Below are positions 41,774-51,707 of a stretch of 57,097 bases of DNA, piece after piece. Made by a program: the position numbers and the translations under genes. Source of the stretch: Shouchella shacheensis (lineage in GTDB: Bacteria > Bacillota > Bacilli > Bacillales > Bacillaceae_D); the NCBI RefSeq assembly GCF_001484965.1, contig NZ_LLYY01000029.1, positions 1 through 57,097 of the forward strand, given 5' to 3'. How positions within the stretch are numbered: the first letter of the stretch is position 1; each line of letters starts with the position of its first letter. The notes beneath the pieces were generated by a model. That model was not told where the DNA came from, made no database searches, and saw only the letters and a program-made list of their open reading frames with translations.

Positions 41774-44726
41774 TCTGCCGCGCCCTCCTCTTTTTCACGA
41801 GGTCTCCCGGAAATGTGTAGTCCTTCCGCGCCCATTTTTTCTCGACGCCGACGCCAATTTGCGGCTGCGGGTGGCCATATCGATGATTGATTCTCGGTAA
41901 CGGAACTTCTCCTTTCGATTCCAGGACTTCGAGCTTGGCCTCGACTTCTTTGTAAGCAGGAGTGTCCGTGTCCTTATCTGCATGGCTGCTTGTTAAAAAG
42001 TTTATCGCTCCTTCTCCTTGGTCATTTAACGGCAGGTACACTTCCTTGCCTTTCACTCGATCCGTCACGATACAAGCAACTTTCACATTTCCGTATGGAG
42101 AGGTCAGACGAACAAGCGTGCCGTCTTCAAGCCCGCGATCGCGTGCAAGCTCTGGAGAGACCTCAAGAAAAACACTCGGCGTTTTTGAGGTAATTCCTTC
42201 GGATCTGTAGGTCATATTGCCTTCATGGAAGTGTTCCAGAAGCCGTCCGTTGTTGACATGAAGATCGTATTCCTCCTCAAACTCTAACGGCTTGGTCCAC
42301 TCCACAGGGTAGAGTCGGGCTCGTCCGTCTGGGAACGGAAACTTGTCTACAAACAAGAGTGGCGTATCGGTCCCATCTTTAGCAACTGGCCATTGCAAGC
42401 TATCGTAGCCTTCCAAGCGATCATAGCTAACTCCTGCAAACAGCGGGGCAAGAGAAGCAGCTTCGTCCATAATGTCACCCGGGTATGCATAGTTCCAATT
42501 GGCCCCCAGACGATTGGCAACTTCCATAATGATTTGCCAGTCCGGCTTTGACTCCCCTAAAGGATCGAGCGTTTTGTAAAGTCTCTGGAAACGACGCTCT
42601 GTGTTCGTGAACGTTCCATCCTTTTCGAGGCTTGGGCTCGCCGGCAAAACAACATCGGCATATTCAGCAGTCTTAGAGAAGAAGACATCCTGAACAACGA
42701 AGAAGTTCAGTTTTTCAAATGCTTCTCGGACGTAGTTGATATTGGAATCAACAAGGCCCATATCTTCTCCTTTGAGGTACATCGCCCTCAAGTTCCCCTC
42801 GTGAATTGCATCGACCATTTCATGGTTATTGAGCCCCGGCTCTTCTGGCAGGGACACGCCCCAGCCTTCTTCATAGCGAGCACGAACCTTATCGTCGGTC
42901 ACGAACTCATAGCCTGGGAAACGATCAGGCATGCTACCAAAATCACTGGCGCCCTGAACATTATTATGTCCCCGCAGCGGATAGCTTCCCGCTCCTGGCT
43001 TCATATAGTTGCCCGTGATCAACAGCAGATTGGATATCGCTGTGCTCGCATCGCTGCCGCCACCATGCTGCGTGATACCCATCGCCCATAGAACGGATAC
43101 GGTGCTTGATTCATGGATAGACTTAGCGATTTGAATGAGCACGTCTTTTTCGATGCCCGTTACTTCTTCCGCGTACTCAAGTGTGTACGACTCAAGACTT
43201 TTGATGTACTCTTCCATGCCATTGACATGCTCTGCAAGGAAGTGTTTATCCTGCCACCCTTGGTCAACAATGTACTTGGTCACGGCCGAGAGCCAAACAA
43301 GGTCGCTCCCTGGAGCTGGCTGGACAAACAAATTGGCACGATCGGCCATCTCATGCTTTCTTAGGTCAGCCACAATCACTTTTTGCCCCTTTAGCTTTTG
43401 AGAACGCTTTACTCTTGTTGCAAGCACCGGATGAGATTCGGAGGTATTTGAACCAACGATAATCACAAGTTCAGCGGCTTCAATATCAGTAATCGATCCA
43501 GAGTCTCCGCCGTAGCCCACGGTTCTCCATAAGCCCTTGGTAGCCGGAGACTGGCAATAACGGGAGCAATTATCGATGTTGTTCGTTCCAATGACAGCAC
43601 GGCTTAGTTTCTGCATTAAATAGGATTCTTCGTTGGTGCATTTCGAAGAACTAATAAACGCCATAGAGTCTGGTCCGTTCTTTTTCTTTTCTTCTTTGAA
43701 CTTACGTTCGATGAGATCAAGCGCCTCTTCCCACTCCGCCTCTCGAAACGCATCGCCTTCGCGAATCAGCGGTTTTGTGAGACGCTCCTCGCTATTTACA
43801 AAGTCCCAGCCGAACTTCCCTTTAACACATGTAGAAATTCCGTTCGCTGGGGCTTCCACTTGAGGTTCCACTTTCAAGATTTGGCGATCTTTTGTCCAAA
43901 CGTCAAAGCTACACCCTACCCCGCAATAGGTACAGACCGTTTTTGTTTTCTCGATCCGTTCTTCTCTCATCGCTGCTTCCATGTCAGAAACGGCCATAAT
44001 CGATTCATAGCCAGTTTCTACATTCTTGATAATGTTAATCATTGGTCTCATCGAAGGGTCTTGAATCCCAGTTAGAAAGCCGGCTTCCCCTTCCATCCCG
44101 GTCTCCATCATCGCATTGCACGGGCAGACCGTTGAACAGTGACCGCAGGAAACACAGGACGATTCGTTAATCGGCGAATCTTTGTCCCAAATCACACGAG
44201 GGCGCTCTAAATCCCAATCAATAGAGAGCGTCTCGGTCACTTGCACATCTTGACACGCCTCCACACAGCGTCCACAAAGAATACACTGGTCAGGATCATA
44301 ACGATAAAACGGGTTGGTACGATCCACCTCATGAGGTTTGTGCGAAAAAGGAATGCCTTGATGACTAATCTTCATATCTTTGACGGCATTATGTATTTCA
44401 CAGCCCCCATTATTGTAGTCACATACCGTGCAATAAAGCTCATGATTTCCAAGAATTCGGTCCATGCCAATGAGTTGGGCTTCATGAACCTCAGGACCAA
44501 TCGTGCTAATACGGTCTTCACTCTTTAGTTGGGTGGAGCAAGACCTAACAAGCTCGCCGTTCACGCTGACAATGCATGTGTCACACGTTTCAATCGGCCC
44601 CAGGCTTGGATGATAACAAAGGCTCGGCACTTCTACTTTCTCTTCGGTCAGCAAATCGAGCACCGTTTGATTCTCTTTGGCCGCCATCCTTCTTCCGTTG
44701 AGAACGAGTTCTAAATGATCAGACAA
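41766..44726 (-). CDS. fdhF: Formate dehydrogenase alpha subunit (YrhE-like)
   Basis: A 986-aa molybdenum enzyme oxidising formate to CO2. Domains in order: a [2Fe-2S] ferredoxin (SLCYHPSLGPIETCDTCIVS), a His/Cys cluster site (CTVCDYNNGGCEIH), two [4Fe-4S] sites (CILCGRCVEAC and CVSCGHCSTVC), then the molybdopterin domain starting CTYCGVGCSFDV. The metal ligand is cysteine (NIDNCSRYCQSP), not selenocysteine. The start is TTG, 9 nt after GAGGGGG. All upstream genes on this strand make molybdenum cofactor, so enzyme and cofactor supply may be co-ordinated. Confidence 0.95.
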   Translation of the reverse strand: MSDHLELVLNGRRMAAKENQTVLDLLTEEKVEVPSLCYHPSLGPIETCDTCIVSVNGELVRSCSTQLKSEDRISTIGPEVHEAQLIGMDRILGNHELYCTVCDYNNGGCEIHNAVKDMKISHQGIPFSHKPHEVDRTNPFYRYDPDQCILCGRCVEACQDVQVTETLSIDWDLERPRVIWDKDSPINESSCVSCGHCSTVCPCNAMMETGMEGEAGFLTGIQDPSMRPMINIIKNVETGYESIMAVSDMEAAMREERIEKTKTVCTYCGVGCSFDVWTKDRQILKVEPQVEAPANGISTCVKGKFGWDFVNSEERLTKPLIREGDAFREAEWEEALDLIERKFKEEKKKNGPDSMAFISSSKCTNEESYLMQKLSRAVIGTNNIDNCSRYCQSPATKGLWRTVGYGGDSGSITDIEAAELVIIVGSNTSESHPVLATRVKRSQKLKGQKVIVADLRKHEMADRANLFVQPAPGSDLVWLSAVTKYIVDQGWQDKHFLAEHVNGMEEYIKSLESYTLEYAEEVTGIEKDVLIQIAKSIHESSTVSVLWAMGITQHGGGSDASTAISNLLLITGNYMKPGAGSYPLRGHNNVQGASDFGSMPDRFPGYEFVTDDKVRARYEEGWGVSLPEEPGLNNHEMVDAIHEGNLRAMYLKGEDMGLVDSNINYVREAFEKLNFFVVQDVFFSKTAEYADVVLPASPSLEKDGTFTNTERRFQRLYKTLDPLGESKPDWQIIMEVANRLGANWNYAYPGDIMDEAASLAPLFAGVSYDRLEGYDSLQWPVAKDGTDTPLLFVDKFPFPDGRARLYPVEWTKPLEFEEEYDLHVNNGRLLEHFHEGNMTYRSEGITSKTPSVFLEVSPELARDRGLEDGTLVRLTSPYGNVKVACIVTDRVKGKEVYLPLNDQGEGAINFLTSSHADKDTDTPAYKEVEAKLEVLESKGEVPLPRINHRYGHPQPQIGVGVEKKWARKDYTFPGDLVKKRRARQNG

Positions 44727-44826
44727 TCGTACGTACCCCCTCTTTTTTACCTAGATTCGCTACCTAGTTTACCCAATTTAGTAAGACTGAAACCTTTATT
44801 TCGACTCGTCTCCCTATTATTCCTTC

Positions 44827-45339
44827 TTATTTTCGCAATTCCATGAGGATGTGCCCTAGCTCAGGCAAAATTAATTTCTCCATTGCTAGCTTTACGGCTC
44901 CAGTTGAACCTGGCAAAGCAAATATCGCCGTATTCGAGGCGACACCTGCTGTTGCCCGAGACATCAAAGCTGAGGAGCCAATATCAAGTTCATAGCTTAG
45001 GTAGCGAAACAACTCACCAAATCCAATCAGCTCTTTTTCTAATAAAGCCTGCACGACCTCTATCGTTACATCTCGTTTGGCAATGCCCGTTCCACCATTA
45101 ATTAGAATCGCATCGATGTTGTGATTTTCGATTCCTTCTCGTAGCTCCTTCTTAATCTCTGTTTGCTCATCAGGGATAATAAGAGACGTTTCTACTGTAT
45201 GTCCTTCCTCTAGGAGCTTGTCCTTAATCCATTGACCGCTTCTATCTGTCTCCAGCGTTCTTGTATCGCTCACCGTCATTACTTTACAGCGTGCCTTTAG
45301 GGGCGCTGCTTGTTGTCGATGTGTTTCCGTATGCCCCAC
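44827..45339 (-). CDS. moaB: Molybdenum cofactor biosynthesis protein MoaB
   Basis: A 170-aa protein of the MoaB/MogA fold that adenylylates molybdopterin before metal insertion. It shows VMTVSDTRTLETDRSG, ILINGGTGIAKRDVTIE and IFALPGSTGAVKLAMEKLI. The GTG start lies inside its own GGAGGTGG Shine-Dalgarno. The 21-nt gap to moaA suggests that initiation depends on coupling. The 100-bp space to fdhF may hold a second promoter. Confidence 0.94.
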   Translation of the reverse strand: MGHTETHRQQAAPLKARCKVMTVSDTRTLETDRSGQWIKDKLLEEGHTVETSLIIPDEQTEIKKELREGIENHNIDAILINGGTGIAKRDVTIEVVQALLEKELIGFGELFRYLSYELDIGSSALMSRATAGVASNTAIFALPGSTGAVKLAMEKLILPELGHILMELRK

Positions 45340-45360
45340 CTCCTAACGAACGTACTTTAA

Positions 45361-46371
45361 TTACCCGCCAATATACGACATTTCAATTTTGCCGCGTTGC
45401 TTCGCTGTTTCTTCGGTTCGCTCGTCCGAGTATCGATTCGTTCTTCGGCGCCAAATCGACGCGATCGCCTCCCGCGCTTCCTCGTAGCTCGCAGAATTTC
45501 TGAGCAGAGACTTTAAATCATATCCTTCCGTTGCAAACAAACAAGTAAAAAGCCTTCCTTCTGCCGAAACCCGGGCACGCGTGCACGTAGAACAAAACGA
45601 TTCAGATACGGAAGAAATGACCCCAACTTCTGTCTTAGTCCCGCTATATTGATACCTACTTGCCACTTCCCCGTAGTACATTTCCTCTACCGGGTAAACA
45701 TCAAATTCTGTATCAAGCATTTGAATGATTTCCTTCTTCGTTACGACCGAGTCGAAGTTCCAGCCGTTGGTACTGCCCACATCCATGAACTCAATAAACC
45801 GCAGCGTGAGGCCCTCATCTTTAAAATAAGTGGCCATAGGGAGAATTTGTCCGTCGTTCACGCCTTTTTTCACCACCATATTTATTTTCACTCCAAGTCC
45901 AGCTTCTCTGGCCGCATCAATCCCTCTGAGTACAGGGCGAACCCCCACCGAGCGCCCGTTCATCTTTTTAAAGACGTCGTCTTCAATCGCATCAAGACTA
46001 ACGTTGACGCGCTGGAGCCCGGCAGCTTTAAGGTCCCGAGCATACTTTGTTAATAGGACCGCATTGGTGGTCAAAGCAATGTCGCGAATTCCTTTTATGG
46101 TGGCGAGCTTCTCGATCAACTCGGAAAGGTTTTTCCGCAGAAGCGGTTCTCCGCCTGTAATCCTTACTTTTTCAGCACCTAACTCGGCTGCAGCGCTGAC
46201 CACCTGGTAAATCTCTTCAAACGTCAAGCACTCTTCTTCGGGAAGAAACGCGTAATCTTTCCCGAATACCTCCGCTGGCATACAATAGGAACAGCGGAAG
46301 TTGCATTGATCCGTCACAGAGATGCGAATGTCTCGCAGTGGGCGCTCGTACTGATCTCTGATCGGTTTCAT
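45361..46371 (-). CDS. moaA: GTP 3',8-cyclase MoaA
   Basis: A 336-aa radical-SAM enzyme that turns GTP into 3',8-cyclo-7,8-dihydro-GTP, the first step of molybdopterin synthesis. N-terminal cluster CNFRCSYC (residues 23-30), SAM motif [12 protein letters not shown]-terminal cluster [20 protein letters not shown] and the essential C-terminal Gly-Gly are all present. The ATG overlaps the mobA stop by one base (TGATG). Confidence 0.97.
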   Translation of the reverse strand: MKPIRDQYERPLRDIRISVTDQCNFRCSYCMPAEVFGKDYAFLPEEECLTFEEIYQVVSAAAELGAEKVRITGGEPLLRKNLSELIEKLATIKGIRDIALTTNAVLLTKYARDLKAAGLQRVNVSLDAIEDDVFKKMNGRSVGVRPVLRGIDAAREAGLGVKINMVVKKGVNDGQILPMATYFKDEGLTLRFIEFMDVGSTNGWNFDSVVTKKEIIQMLDTEFDVYPVEEMYYGEVASRYQYSGTKTEVGVISSVSESFCSTCTRARVSAEGRLFTCLFATEGYDLKSLLRNSASYEEAREAIASIWRRRTNRYSDERTEETAKQRGKIEMSYIGG

Positions 46372-47006
46372 CAGCCCTTCTCCTTTCTCTGAAAATCAGA
46401 TGGAAGAAGCGTCTCCTCGCTCAACAAAGAGCGAAACGCTTCTTGGTCGTTCACATTACAAAACGTATCTATAGGTACATGTAAATCGTGTTCTGTTAGA
46501 TGCTTCGCCTTAACTCTGTCCAAAAATTGATTCATCCGGTAGTCCCCCGAAGCCAGCTGCCGTTCCAACTGAACAACCGTTTCCTGATGATAGACTGCAG
46601 CTAGGGGCTGTAGTCTTGACTGAACATGTGGCACCACCGCCTGGTGTGCTCCGTCTCTTTGTGCGGCAATTTTCCCTACCGTGGCTGCATCCATGAGTGG
46701 CATGTCACACGCGAGGACGATATACCAATGGGCCGGTGTCGTCTTCATCGCCGCATACAAACCGGCAAGAGGGCCTTTTCCTTTGTATGGCTCGATATCT
46801 TCCACCACAGAGACCTTGTCTTGTTTCGGAAAGCACGACGTTAGCTCGGGGTGGCTGACAACTATAACTTGACTGACATGAGGGGTGAGCGAGGCTACAG
46901 CACGCTCGTATAGAAGCTTACCTCTATACCTAGCAAATGCTTTGGGCTTGCCAAACCGGCGAGACTCTCCTCCGGCAAGGACAACGCCAACCACCTCTTT
47001 TTTCAT
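46371..47006 (-). CDS. mobA: Molybdenum cofactor guanylyltransferase MobA
   Basis: A 211-aa nucleotidyltransferase that attaches GMP to Mo-molybdopterin, forming the MGD cofactor needed by formate dehydrogenase. It has the GTP-binding [17 protein letters not shown] and the metal-binding [11 protein letters not shown]. The ATG at 47006 lies 5 nt after GGAGGG; a GTG two codons upstream is less likely. It starts just after the moaD stop. Confidence 0.93.
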   Translation of the reverse strand: MKKEVVGVVLAGGESRRFGKPKAFARYRGKLLYERAVASLTPHVSQVIVVSHPELTSCFPKQDKVSVVEDIEPYKGKGPLAGLYAAMKTTPAHWYIVLACDMPLMDAATVGKIAAQRDGAHQAVVPHVQSRLQPLAAVYHQETVVQLERQLASGDYRMNQFLDRVKAKHLTEHDLHVPIDTFCNVNDQEAFRSLLSEETLLPSDFQRKEKG

Positions 47007-47008
47007 TC

Positions 47009-47239
47009 TCACCCTCCACTCACTGGTGGGATTAAGGCGACCGTATCACCAGCATGAACGACGTTTTCAGGGTAAGCGTATTCTTCATTGACGGCCACCA
47101 TTATTTGCTCTTTGCTAAACTGGTACCTCTCCGCTAACTCCTGAAGCAGTGCTCCGACAGTAACTTTTTGATAATTCACCGTTATTTCGTCGCTCCCGAT
47201 CTTCTCTTTTACGTGGGCAAAACATTTAATGTGAATCAC
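47009..47239 (-). CDS. moaD: Molybdopterin synthase sulfur-carrier subunit MoaD
   Basis: A 76-aa ubiquitin-like protein ending in the required Gly-Gly (LIPPVSGG), which is thiocarboxylated to donate sulfur. The frame stays open far upstream inside moaE, but GTG at 47239, close behind AAGGAGGGG, gives the normal family length. It overlaps the moaE 3' end by 14 nt, coupling the two subunits of the synthase. Confidence 0.93.
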   Translation of the reverse strand: MIHIKCFAHVKEKIGSDEITVNYQKVTVGALLQELAERYQFSKEQIMVAVNEEYAYPENVVHAGDTVALIPPVSGG

Positions 47240-47696
47240 TCGCCCCTCCTTCTGGCTTCCCTGATGGATAGCTCTTTTGTTCCAGCTGGTCGCCAATCCA
47301 CTCTTCTCCGTCTTCCCAGCGTTCCTTTTTCCAGATTGGCACAATTTCTTTGATTCTCTCAATCGCATACGCATTGGCTGCATATGCGTCCTTGCGATGA
47401 GGCGTTGACACGGCAATGACCACGGCCGCTTCAGAGATATAAAGATGTCCGATCCGGTGAGAAATGGCCGTGACCGCTTCCGGCCACCTTTCTTTAATTT
47501 CTTCGCCAATCCGTTCAAGCTGCTTCTCCGCCATCGGGACATAAGCCTCGTATTCAAGCGAGACCGTGCGCCGTCCTTTCGTAAATTCTCTCACAGTCCC
47601 CACAAAGTTGACAACCGCTCCGGCTTCTCTTCGAACAACTTTTTGATGGACAGCGTCAAGCGAAAGGACGTCCTCTGTCACAATGAAATGCTTCAT
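47226..47696 (-). CDS. moaE: Molybdopterin synthase catalytic subunit MoaE
   Basis: A 156-aa subunit that, with MoaD, inserts the dithiolene sulfurs into cyclic pyranopterin monophosphate. It shows GAVVNFVGTVREFTKGR, ISHRIGHLYISEAAVVIAV and the lysine-rich active site VPIWKKERWEDGEEWI. ATG preceded by AGGAG. It lies 1 nt after mobB. Confidence 0.96.
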   Translation of the reverse strand: MKHFIVTEDVLSLDAVHQKVVRREAGAVVNFVGTVREFTKGRRTVSLEYEAYVPMAEKQLERIGEEIKERWPEAVTAISHRIGHLYISEAAVVIAVSTPHRKDAYAANAYAIERIKEIVPIWKKERWEDGEEWIGDQLEQKSYPSGKPEGGASDSH

Positions 47697-47697
47697 C

Positions 47698-48222
47698 TTA
47701 TTTCTCCTTCTTTATATAATGCAGGAACCACTCTTGATAATCCAGTTCTTCCTCCCTGGAAAAAACAGGGCAATTCAAACTTTCCAACTCTACAGACGTA
47801 GGTTTGATCACCGCGCAAACATTTGTCAATTCCCCAAGCAGCTGCACATCTTCTTGCTTACCGACCATCACCACTTTCGGATAAGCGGCTCGTTTGTAGC
47901 CTTCTACAAGGACGGCATCTACCTGAAACGACTGATAAATCGCGAGGATATCTTCAAGCGCCCAATGCTCCTGCCGAGCGATCATCTGTAAAACGCCTTC
48001 TCCTTCTACACTTGAGATTGCCGCACCTGCTTGAAAGTGCCTCTCACTGTCTCTCTGACTCTCCGCTGGCTCTGGTTTCCCACCGTGGCCATGGTGCTTG
48101 ATCGAAGCCATTCTCAAATGAGCGCGAACCCCCGCTTCAATAAACTTGGCCATAGCCGTTGTCTTGCCACTATTCTTGTAGCCTACGACTTGCAGAACGG
48201 GCGCTACTCTGCCCAAGGCCAC
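47698..48222 (-). CDS. mobB: Molybdopterin-guanine dinucleotide biosynthesis protein MobB
   Basis: A 174-aa P-loop protein (VVGYKNSGKTTAMAKFI) that assists MobA in cofactor guanylation. IKHHGHGG and VLVEGYKRAAYPKVV are conserved. GTG start at 48222, overlapping the moeA 3' end by 19 nt. Confidence 0.94.
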   Translation of the reverse strand: MALGRVAPVLQVVGYKNSGKTTAMAKFIEAGVRAHLRMASIKHHGHGGKPEPAESQRDSERHFQAGAAISSVEGEGVLQMIARQEHWALEDILAIYQSFQVDAVLVEGYKRAAYPKVVMVGKQEDVQLLGELTNVCAVIKPTSVELESLNCPVFSREEELDYQEWFLHYIKKEK

Positions 48223-49475
48223 TCACTGCCTTCATTGGACTCAAGAAGTAAGAGGTCGACAGAGTCGCCCTGTCTAAACTCCTTCGTTCCTCCTGGTAAC
48301 ACCATAAACACATCCGTGGCGGCAAGCGATGTCACCGCACTCGACTTGTTAAACCCGCTTGGAGAAACAAACAGCCCTTCCTTCCGGATGCTCAACTTAC
48401 TGCGAACAAATCGTGTAAACGGATTTGGCTTTAGAAAGTCTTCGCCAAGCCTAGCTTGAACCTTCTGGAGGTGAGGCGTTTCATTAAAAAGTCGAGTCTG
48501 CACCACCGGTCGTACAAGCAGCTCAAACCCTACGTAACAGGCCGAGGGGTTTCCGGATAACCCGTACAGGAAGGTATCGTTCCAGTAAGCGACAGTCGTC
48601 ACACTCCCTGGCCTCATCGCTATCTTATTAAACAGAACCTCAGCCCCAAGCTTTTGATACACCTCCGGAAGGAAATCGTAATCCCCTACAGAGACGCCTC
48701 CAGTGGTGATTAATATGTCGACTTGCTGAGCGGCTTCTTTGATCAGCTCGTAGCATTCCTCCAAATCATCCGAGAGCTTGCCGAAATGCTTCGCCGTCGC
48801 GCCTGCTCGCTCGATTTGAGCGCCAACCATTTCGGCGTTGCTGTTGCGAATCTTCCCAGGTTGAAGTTCCTCCCCGACAGCCAAAAGCTCAGAGCCCGTT
48901 GCCAGAACACCGACGAGCGGTTTCTTGGCAACAACCACTTCTTCATAGCCAAACGTCGCAAGCACGGCCACCACTCCTGGGCTAATACGCTCTCCTTTTC
49001 TTACTAGAACCGTCCCTTGCTCCGTATCTTCCCCTTGAAATGACACATTGTCTCCGGGTTGATACGCATGCTTGATCGACATAAAATGGTCTGTGTCCTC
49101 TGTAAACTCTTCGGTAGACTCTAGCATGACCACCGCGTCGCAAGCGCTTGGAAGCATCGCTCCTGTCATGATCCGAACCGCTTCAAAGGCGCCGACCTCT
49201 TGAGTGGCCACAAAGCCAGCCCCAATCGTTTCTACCACCTTGAAGACCGTTGGTTTCTCTTTCGACGCTTCCTGCGAATCCTTGGAACGAATCGCAAACC
49301 CGTCATAAGGGGACCGGTCAAACGGAGGCACCGGGTGCGTGGCAATCAGATCCTCTCCTAGAACTCGTCCGTACGCCTCCTGTATTGAGATTTTTTCCTT
49401 TTGGCCATCGCCCGCATACGCCATCACTTGTGAAACCGCTTCGGCTACGCGGATGGGCTTTCGTTTTTCAACCAT
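48204..49475 (-). CDS. moeA: Molybdopterin molybdenumtransferase MoeA
   Basis: A 423-aa enzyme that inserts molybdenum into adenylylated molybdopterin. It shows [17 protein letters not shown], the MoeA signature [36 protein letters not shown] and [21 protein letters not shown] after AAGGAGCAAGGAGAG. First gene of the long minus-strand cofactor series and divergent from moaC, so the 85-bp space between them should carry both promoters. Confidence 0.96.
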   Translation of the reverse strand: MVEKRKPIRVAEAVSQVMAYAGDGQKEKISIQEAYGRVLGEDLIATHPVPPFDRSPYDGFAIRSKDSQEASKEKPTVFKVVETIGAGFVATQEVGAFEAVRIMTGAMLPSACDAVVMLESTEEFTEDTDHFMSIKHAYQPGDNVSFQGEDTEQGTVLVRKGERISPGVVAVLATFGYEEVVVAKKPLVGVLATGSELLAVGEELQPGKIRNSNAEMVGAQIERAGATAKHFGKLSDDLEECYELIKEAAQQVDILITTGGVSVGDYDFLPEVYQKLGAEVLFNKIAMRPGSVTTVAYWNDTFLYGLSGNPSACYVGFELLVRPVVQTRLFNETPHLQKVQARLGEDFLKPNPFTRFVRSKLSIRKEGLFVSPSGFNKSSAVTSLAATDVFMVLPGGTKEFRQGDSVDLLLLESNEGSEWPWAE

Positions 49476-49560
49476 CTCTCCTTGCTCCTTTCTTTTTTAT
49501 ATAGATGAAAGACATGGTACAATCACCTCAGTTCACTCTAGAAAACAGGAGGCCATTGCC

Positions 49561-50058
49561 ATGACCGAATTTACTCATTTCAACGACCAGGGTAGAGCCC
49601 AGATGGTCGATATTACCGACAAAACTGAATCTTACCGCTCAGCTACTGCTCATTCGAGCATTACCGTGAGCGAGGAGATCTATAGCAAAATCACCACCAA
49701 TCAAATGAAAAAAGGCGATGTTCTATCTGTGGCCCAAGTGGCCGGCATTATGGCTGCCAAACAAACGTCTTCCCTCATCCCCATGTGCCACCCGATTCCG
49801 ATTAGTGGCGTCAACATTTCCTTTGATTGGAAGCAGGAAAACGAGAACCATCACCTGCTCATCACCGCATTTGTCAAAACAAAGGGGAGTACAGGCGTAG
49901 AAATGGAAGCCCTAACGGCTGCCTCTATTTGCGCCTTAACCGTCTATGACATGTGTAAAGCCGTTGACAAAGGCATGGTCATCGGCGGAGCAACCTACTT
50001 GGAAGAAAAAACCGGCGGGAAAAGCGGGGACTACAAACGCTCCACCGAGCCGAATTAA
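49561..50058 (+). CDS. moaC: Cyclic pyranopterin monophosphate synthase MoaC
   Basis: A 165-aa enzyme acting directly after MoaA. It shows [38 protein letters not shown] and [26 protein letters not shown] lies 8 nt before the ATG at 49561; upstream codons belong to the divergent moeA region. It is the only plus-strand gene of the molybdenum island. Its stop codon shares bases with the convergent modB stop, leaving no room for a terminator between them. Confidence 0.96.
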   Translation: MTEFTHFNDQGRAQMVDITDKTESYRSATAHSSITVSEEIYSKITTNQMKKGDVLSVAQVAGIMAAKQTSSLIPMCHPIPISGVNISFDWKQENENHHLLITAFVKTKGSTGVEMEALTAASICALTVYDMCKAVDKGMVIGGATYLEEKTGGKSGDYKRSTEPN

Positions 50059-50720
50059 GCATGCCGCTTGTTGCCAAGTTGTACAATGGTCAGTAACACA
50101 AAAGCACTCGCTACACTAATGAACACATAGGCAAAAGCAAGCCCCGTGTCCCCTGATTCCAGCGCAATATAGATCGCTGTTGGAATCGTCTGCGTCCGCT
50201 CGGGGATATTCCCGGCAAACATCAGCGTTGCCCCGAATTCCCCGAGTGCTCTTGTAAAACTCAAAACAGCCCCAACAAGCAAAGACCTCTTTGCAAGAGG
50301 AATCACCACACTGACGAGCACGCGCCATTCGGAAGCACCATCTACACGAGCAGCCCCTTCAATATCTCTATCAATAGAAAGAAACCCGGCCTTCGCGGAC
50401 TGAAACATTAGCGGATACGCCACAACAAGAGCGGCAAGCACCGCAGCCACCGGTGTAAAGACAATCGAGCTGTCAAAAATCGCTTCATACGTTCGGCCGA
50501 TCCAGCTATTGGCTCCGAAAACAATGATCAGGAGGAACCCAATGACCGACGGAGGCAGAACAAGCGGCAATAAGAATAGCGTTTCCCACAACAGCTTCCC
50601 TTTAAAGCTTTTTAAGGTGAACCATCTAGCAAAGACAATTCCAATGACGAACACTAAACCTGTCGCGATACTAGCAACCAGGATGGAAAGCTGAACCGGA
50701 AACCAAAAAGATTCGTTCAT
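50055..50720 (-). CDS. modB: Molybdate ABC transporter permease ModB
   Basis: A 221-aa membrane permease with five segments and the ABC-coupling loop [20 protein letters not shown] (EAA motif), then [20 protein letters not shown], typical of molybdate/tungstate permeases. The ATG overlaps the modA stop (ATGA). No ModC ATPase gene follows; the next gene on the left, moaC, is convergent. Confidence 0.94.
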   Translation of the reverse strand: MNESFWFPVQLSILVASIATGLVFVIGIVFARWFTLKSFKGKLLWETLFLLPLVLPPSVIGFLLIIVFGANSWIGRTYEAIFDSSIVFTPVAAVLAALVVAYPLMFQSAKAGFLSIDRDIEGAARVDGASEWRVLVSVVIPLAKRSLLVGAVLSFTRALGEFGATLMFAGNIPERTQTIPTAIYIALESGDTGLAFAYVFISVASAFVLLTIVQLGNKRHA

Positions 50721-51514
50721 CGCTTTGCCTCCGTATCCGATGAGGCAAACCCATGATCGCGGAAAATCGCCTGCACTTCTGGCTCTCTTAAGAATTGCTC
50801 AAATAAAATGGCTTCCGCTTGATGTTCACTACTCTCTAGCACCCCAGCAAAATAACCAATGGGCTCGTGCAACGATGAGTCAAACTCATGGATCAATTCA
50901 ACTTGTTGAGCATGTTCCATGTCCGACTGGTAGACAAAGCCAATCTCTACCCCTTGTTGCTCCACCATGGTTAGCACATGACGAACGTCCTTTCCGAACA
51001 CGAGCTGATCTTGTAACGTGTCCCAAAGCCCTAAAGAAGTCAATACTTGCTCGGTGTAGCGTCCAGCCGGAGCGATTTCTGGGGTCGCCACTGCCATTCT
51101 TCCTGCCTCCGACCAGGCAACGTGTTTCTCCCCTAACTCGCTATCGTGATGCGCAACGGCTACCAATGCATTATGTATAAAAGCTCCCTCACTTTCAAGC
51201 AGCAACCCCTTTTGCACCAGCTCCTCATAATGCTGCTTGGAAGCCGATAAAAAAAGATCAACGGGCGCGCGCTGTTCAATTTGCCTTCGCAACCCTCCTG
51301 AACCGCCGTAATTAAAAATTAATCGAATCTCCGGATGTTGTCTGGAAAATTCCTGTTCAACCTCTTCCATGCTCTCTTTTAAACTCGCAGCGGCCGAAAC
51401 GACGAGTTCAACTTCGGCTTCTTCTGCCTGTGTACGGCAACCACTGAGTAGAAACGTAGTGAGAAGGAGAATAGCAAGTCCTATTCTTTTTCCTCGTCTT
51501 GAGTGTGGTTCCAT
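50717..51514 (-). CDS. modA: Molybdate-binding lipoprotein ModA
   Basis: A 265-aa periplasmic-type binding protein anchored as a lipoprotein: RIGLAILLLTTFLLSGCRTQ has a lipobox (LSGC). The mature part begins ELVVSAAASLKESMEEVEQE, and FNYGGSGGLRRQIEQRAPVD is the anion-binding segment of ModA. The ATG at 51514 is preferred over one six codons upstream because a purine-rich site lies before it. It delivers molybdate for the cofactor genes nearby. Confidence 0.93.
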   Translation of the reverse strand: MEPHSRRGKRIGLAILLLTTFLLSGCRTQAEEAEVELVVSAAASLKESMEEVEQEFSRQHPEIRLIFNYGGSGGLRRQIEQRAPVDLFLSASKQHYEELVQKGLLLESEGAFIHNALVAVAHHDSELGEKHVAWSEAGRMAVATPEIAPAGRYTEQVLTSLGLWDTLQDQLVFGKDVRHVLTMVEQQGVEIGFVYQSDMEHAQQVELIHEFDSSLHEPIGYFAGVLESSEHQAEAILFEQFLREPEVQAIFRDHGFASSDTEAKR

Positions 51515-51665
51515 GCCTTTCTCGCTCCTCATTCTAATGGATATACAAGAGTCATGCTCACACCAATCTTCACTCTTTCCTCAGGCGCAAACATCTTTAG
51601 TGACCCCGAATAAGAATGAGGCCATTTTACTTTCTTCTTAACCAGAATACCTTATTTTCTCTCGA

Positions 51666-51697
51666 CAAAAAAGCCGTCTGATTAGGACAGCTTTTCC
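51666..51697 (-). terminator. Terminator of the ABC-F gene
   Basis: On the minus strand AAAAGCTGTC/GACGGCTTTT pair with one G-U and are followed by TTGTCG. It lies 11 nt beyond the ABC-F stop. Confidence 0.75.
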
Positions 51698-51707
51698 CAG
51701 TTATGCT

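Noticed and set aside
43550-43610. Possible selenocysteine in formate dehydrogenase
   Set aside because: The catalytic position is encoded as cysteine (NIDNCSRYC), with no in-frame TGA.
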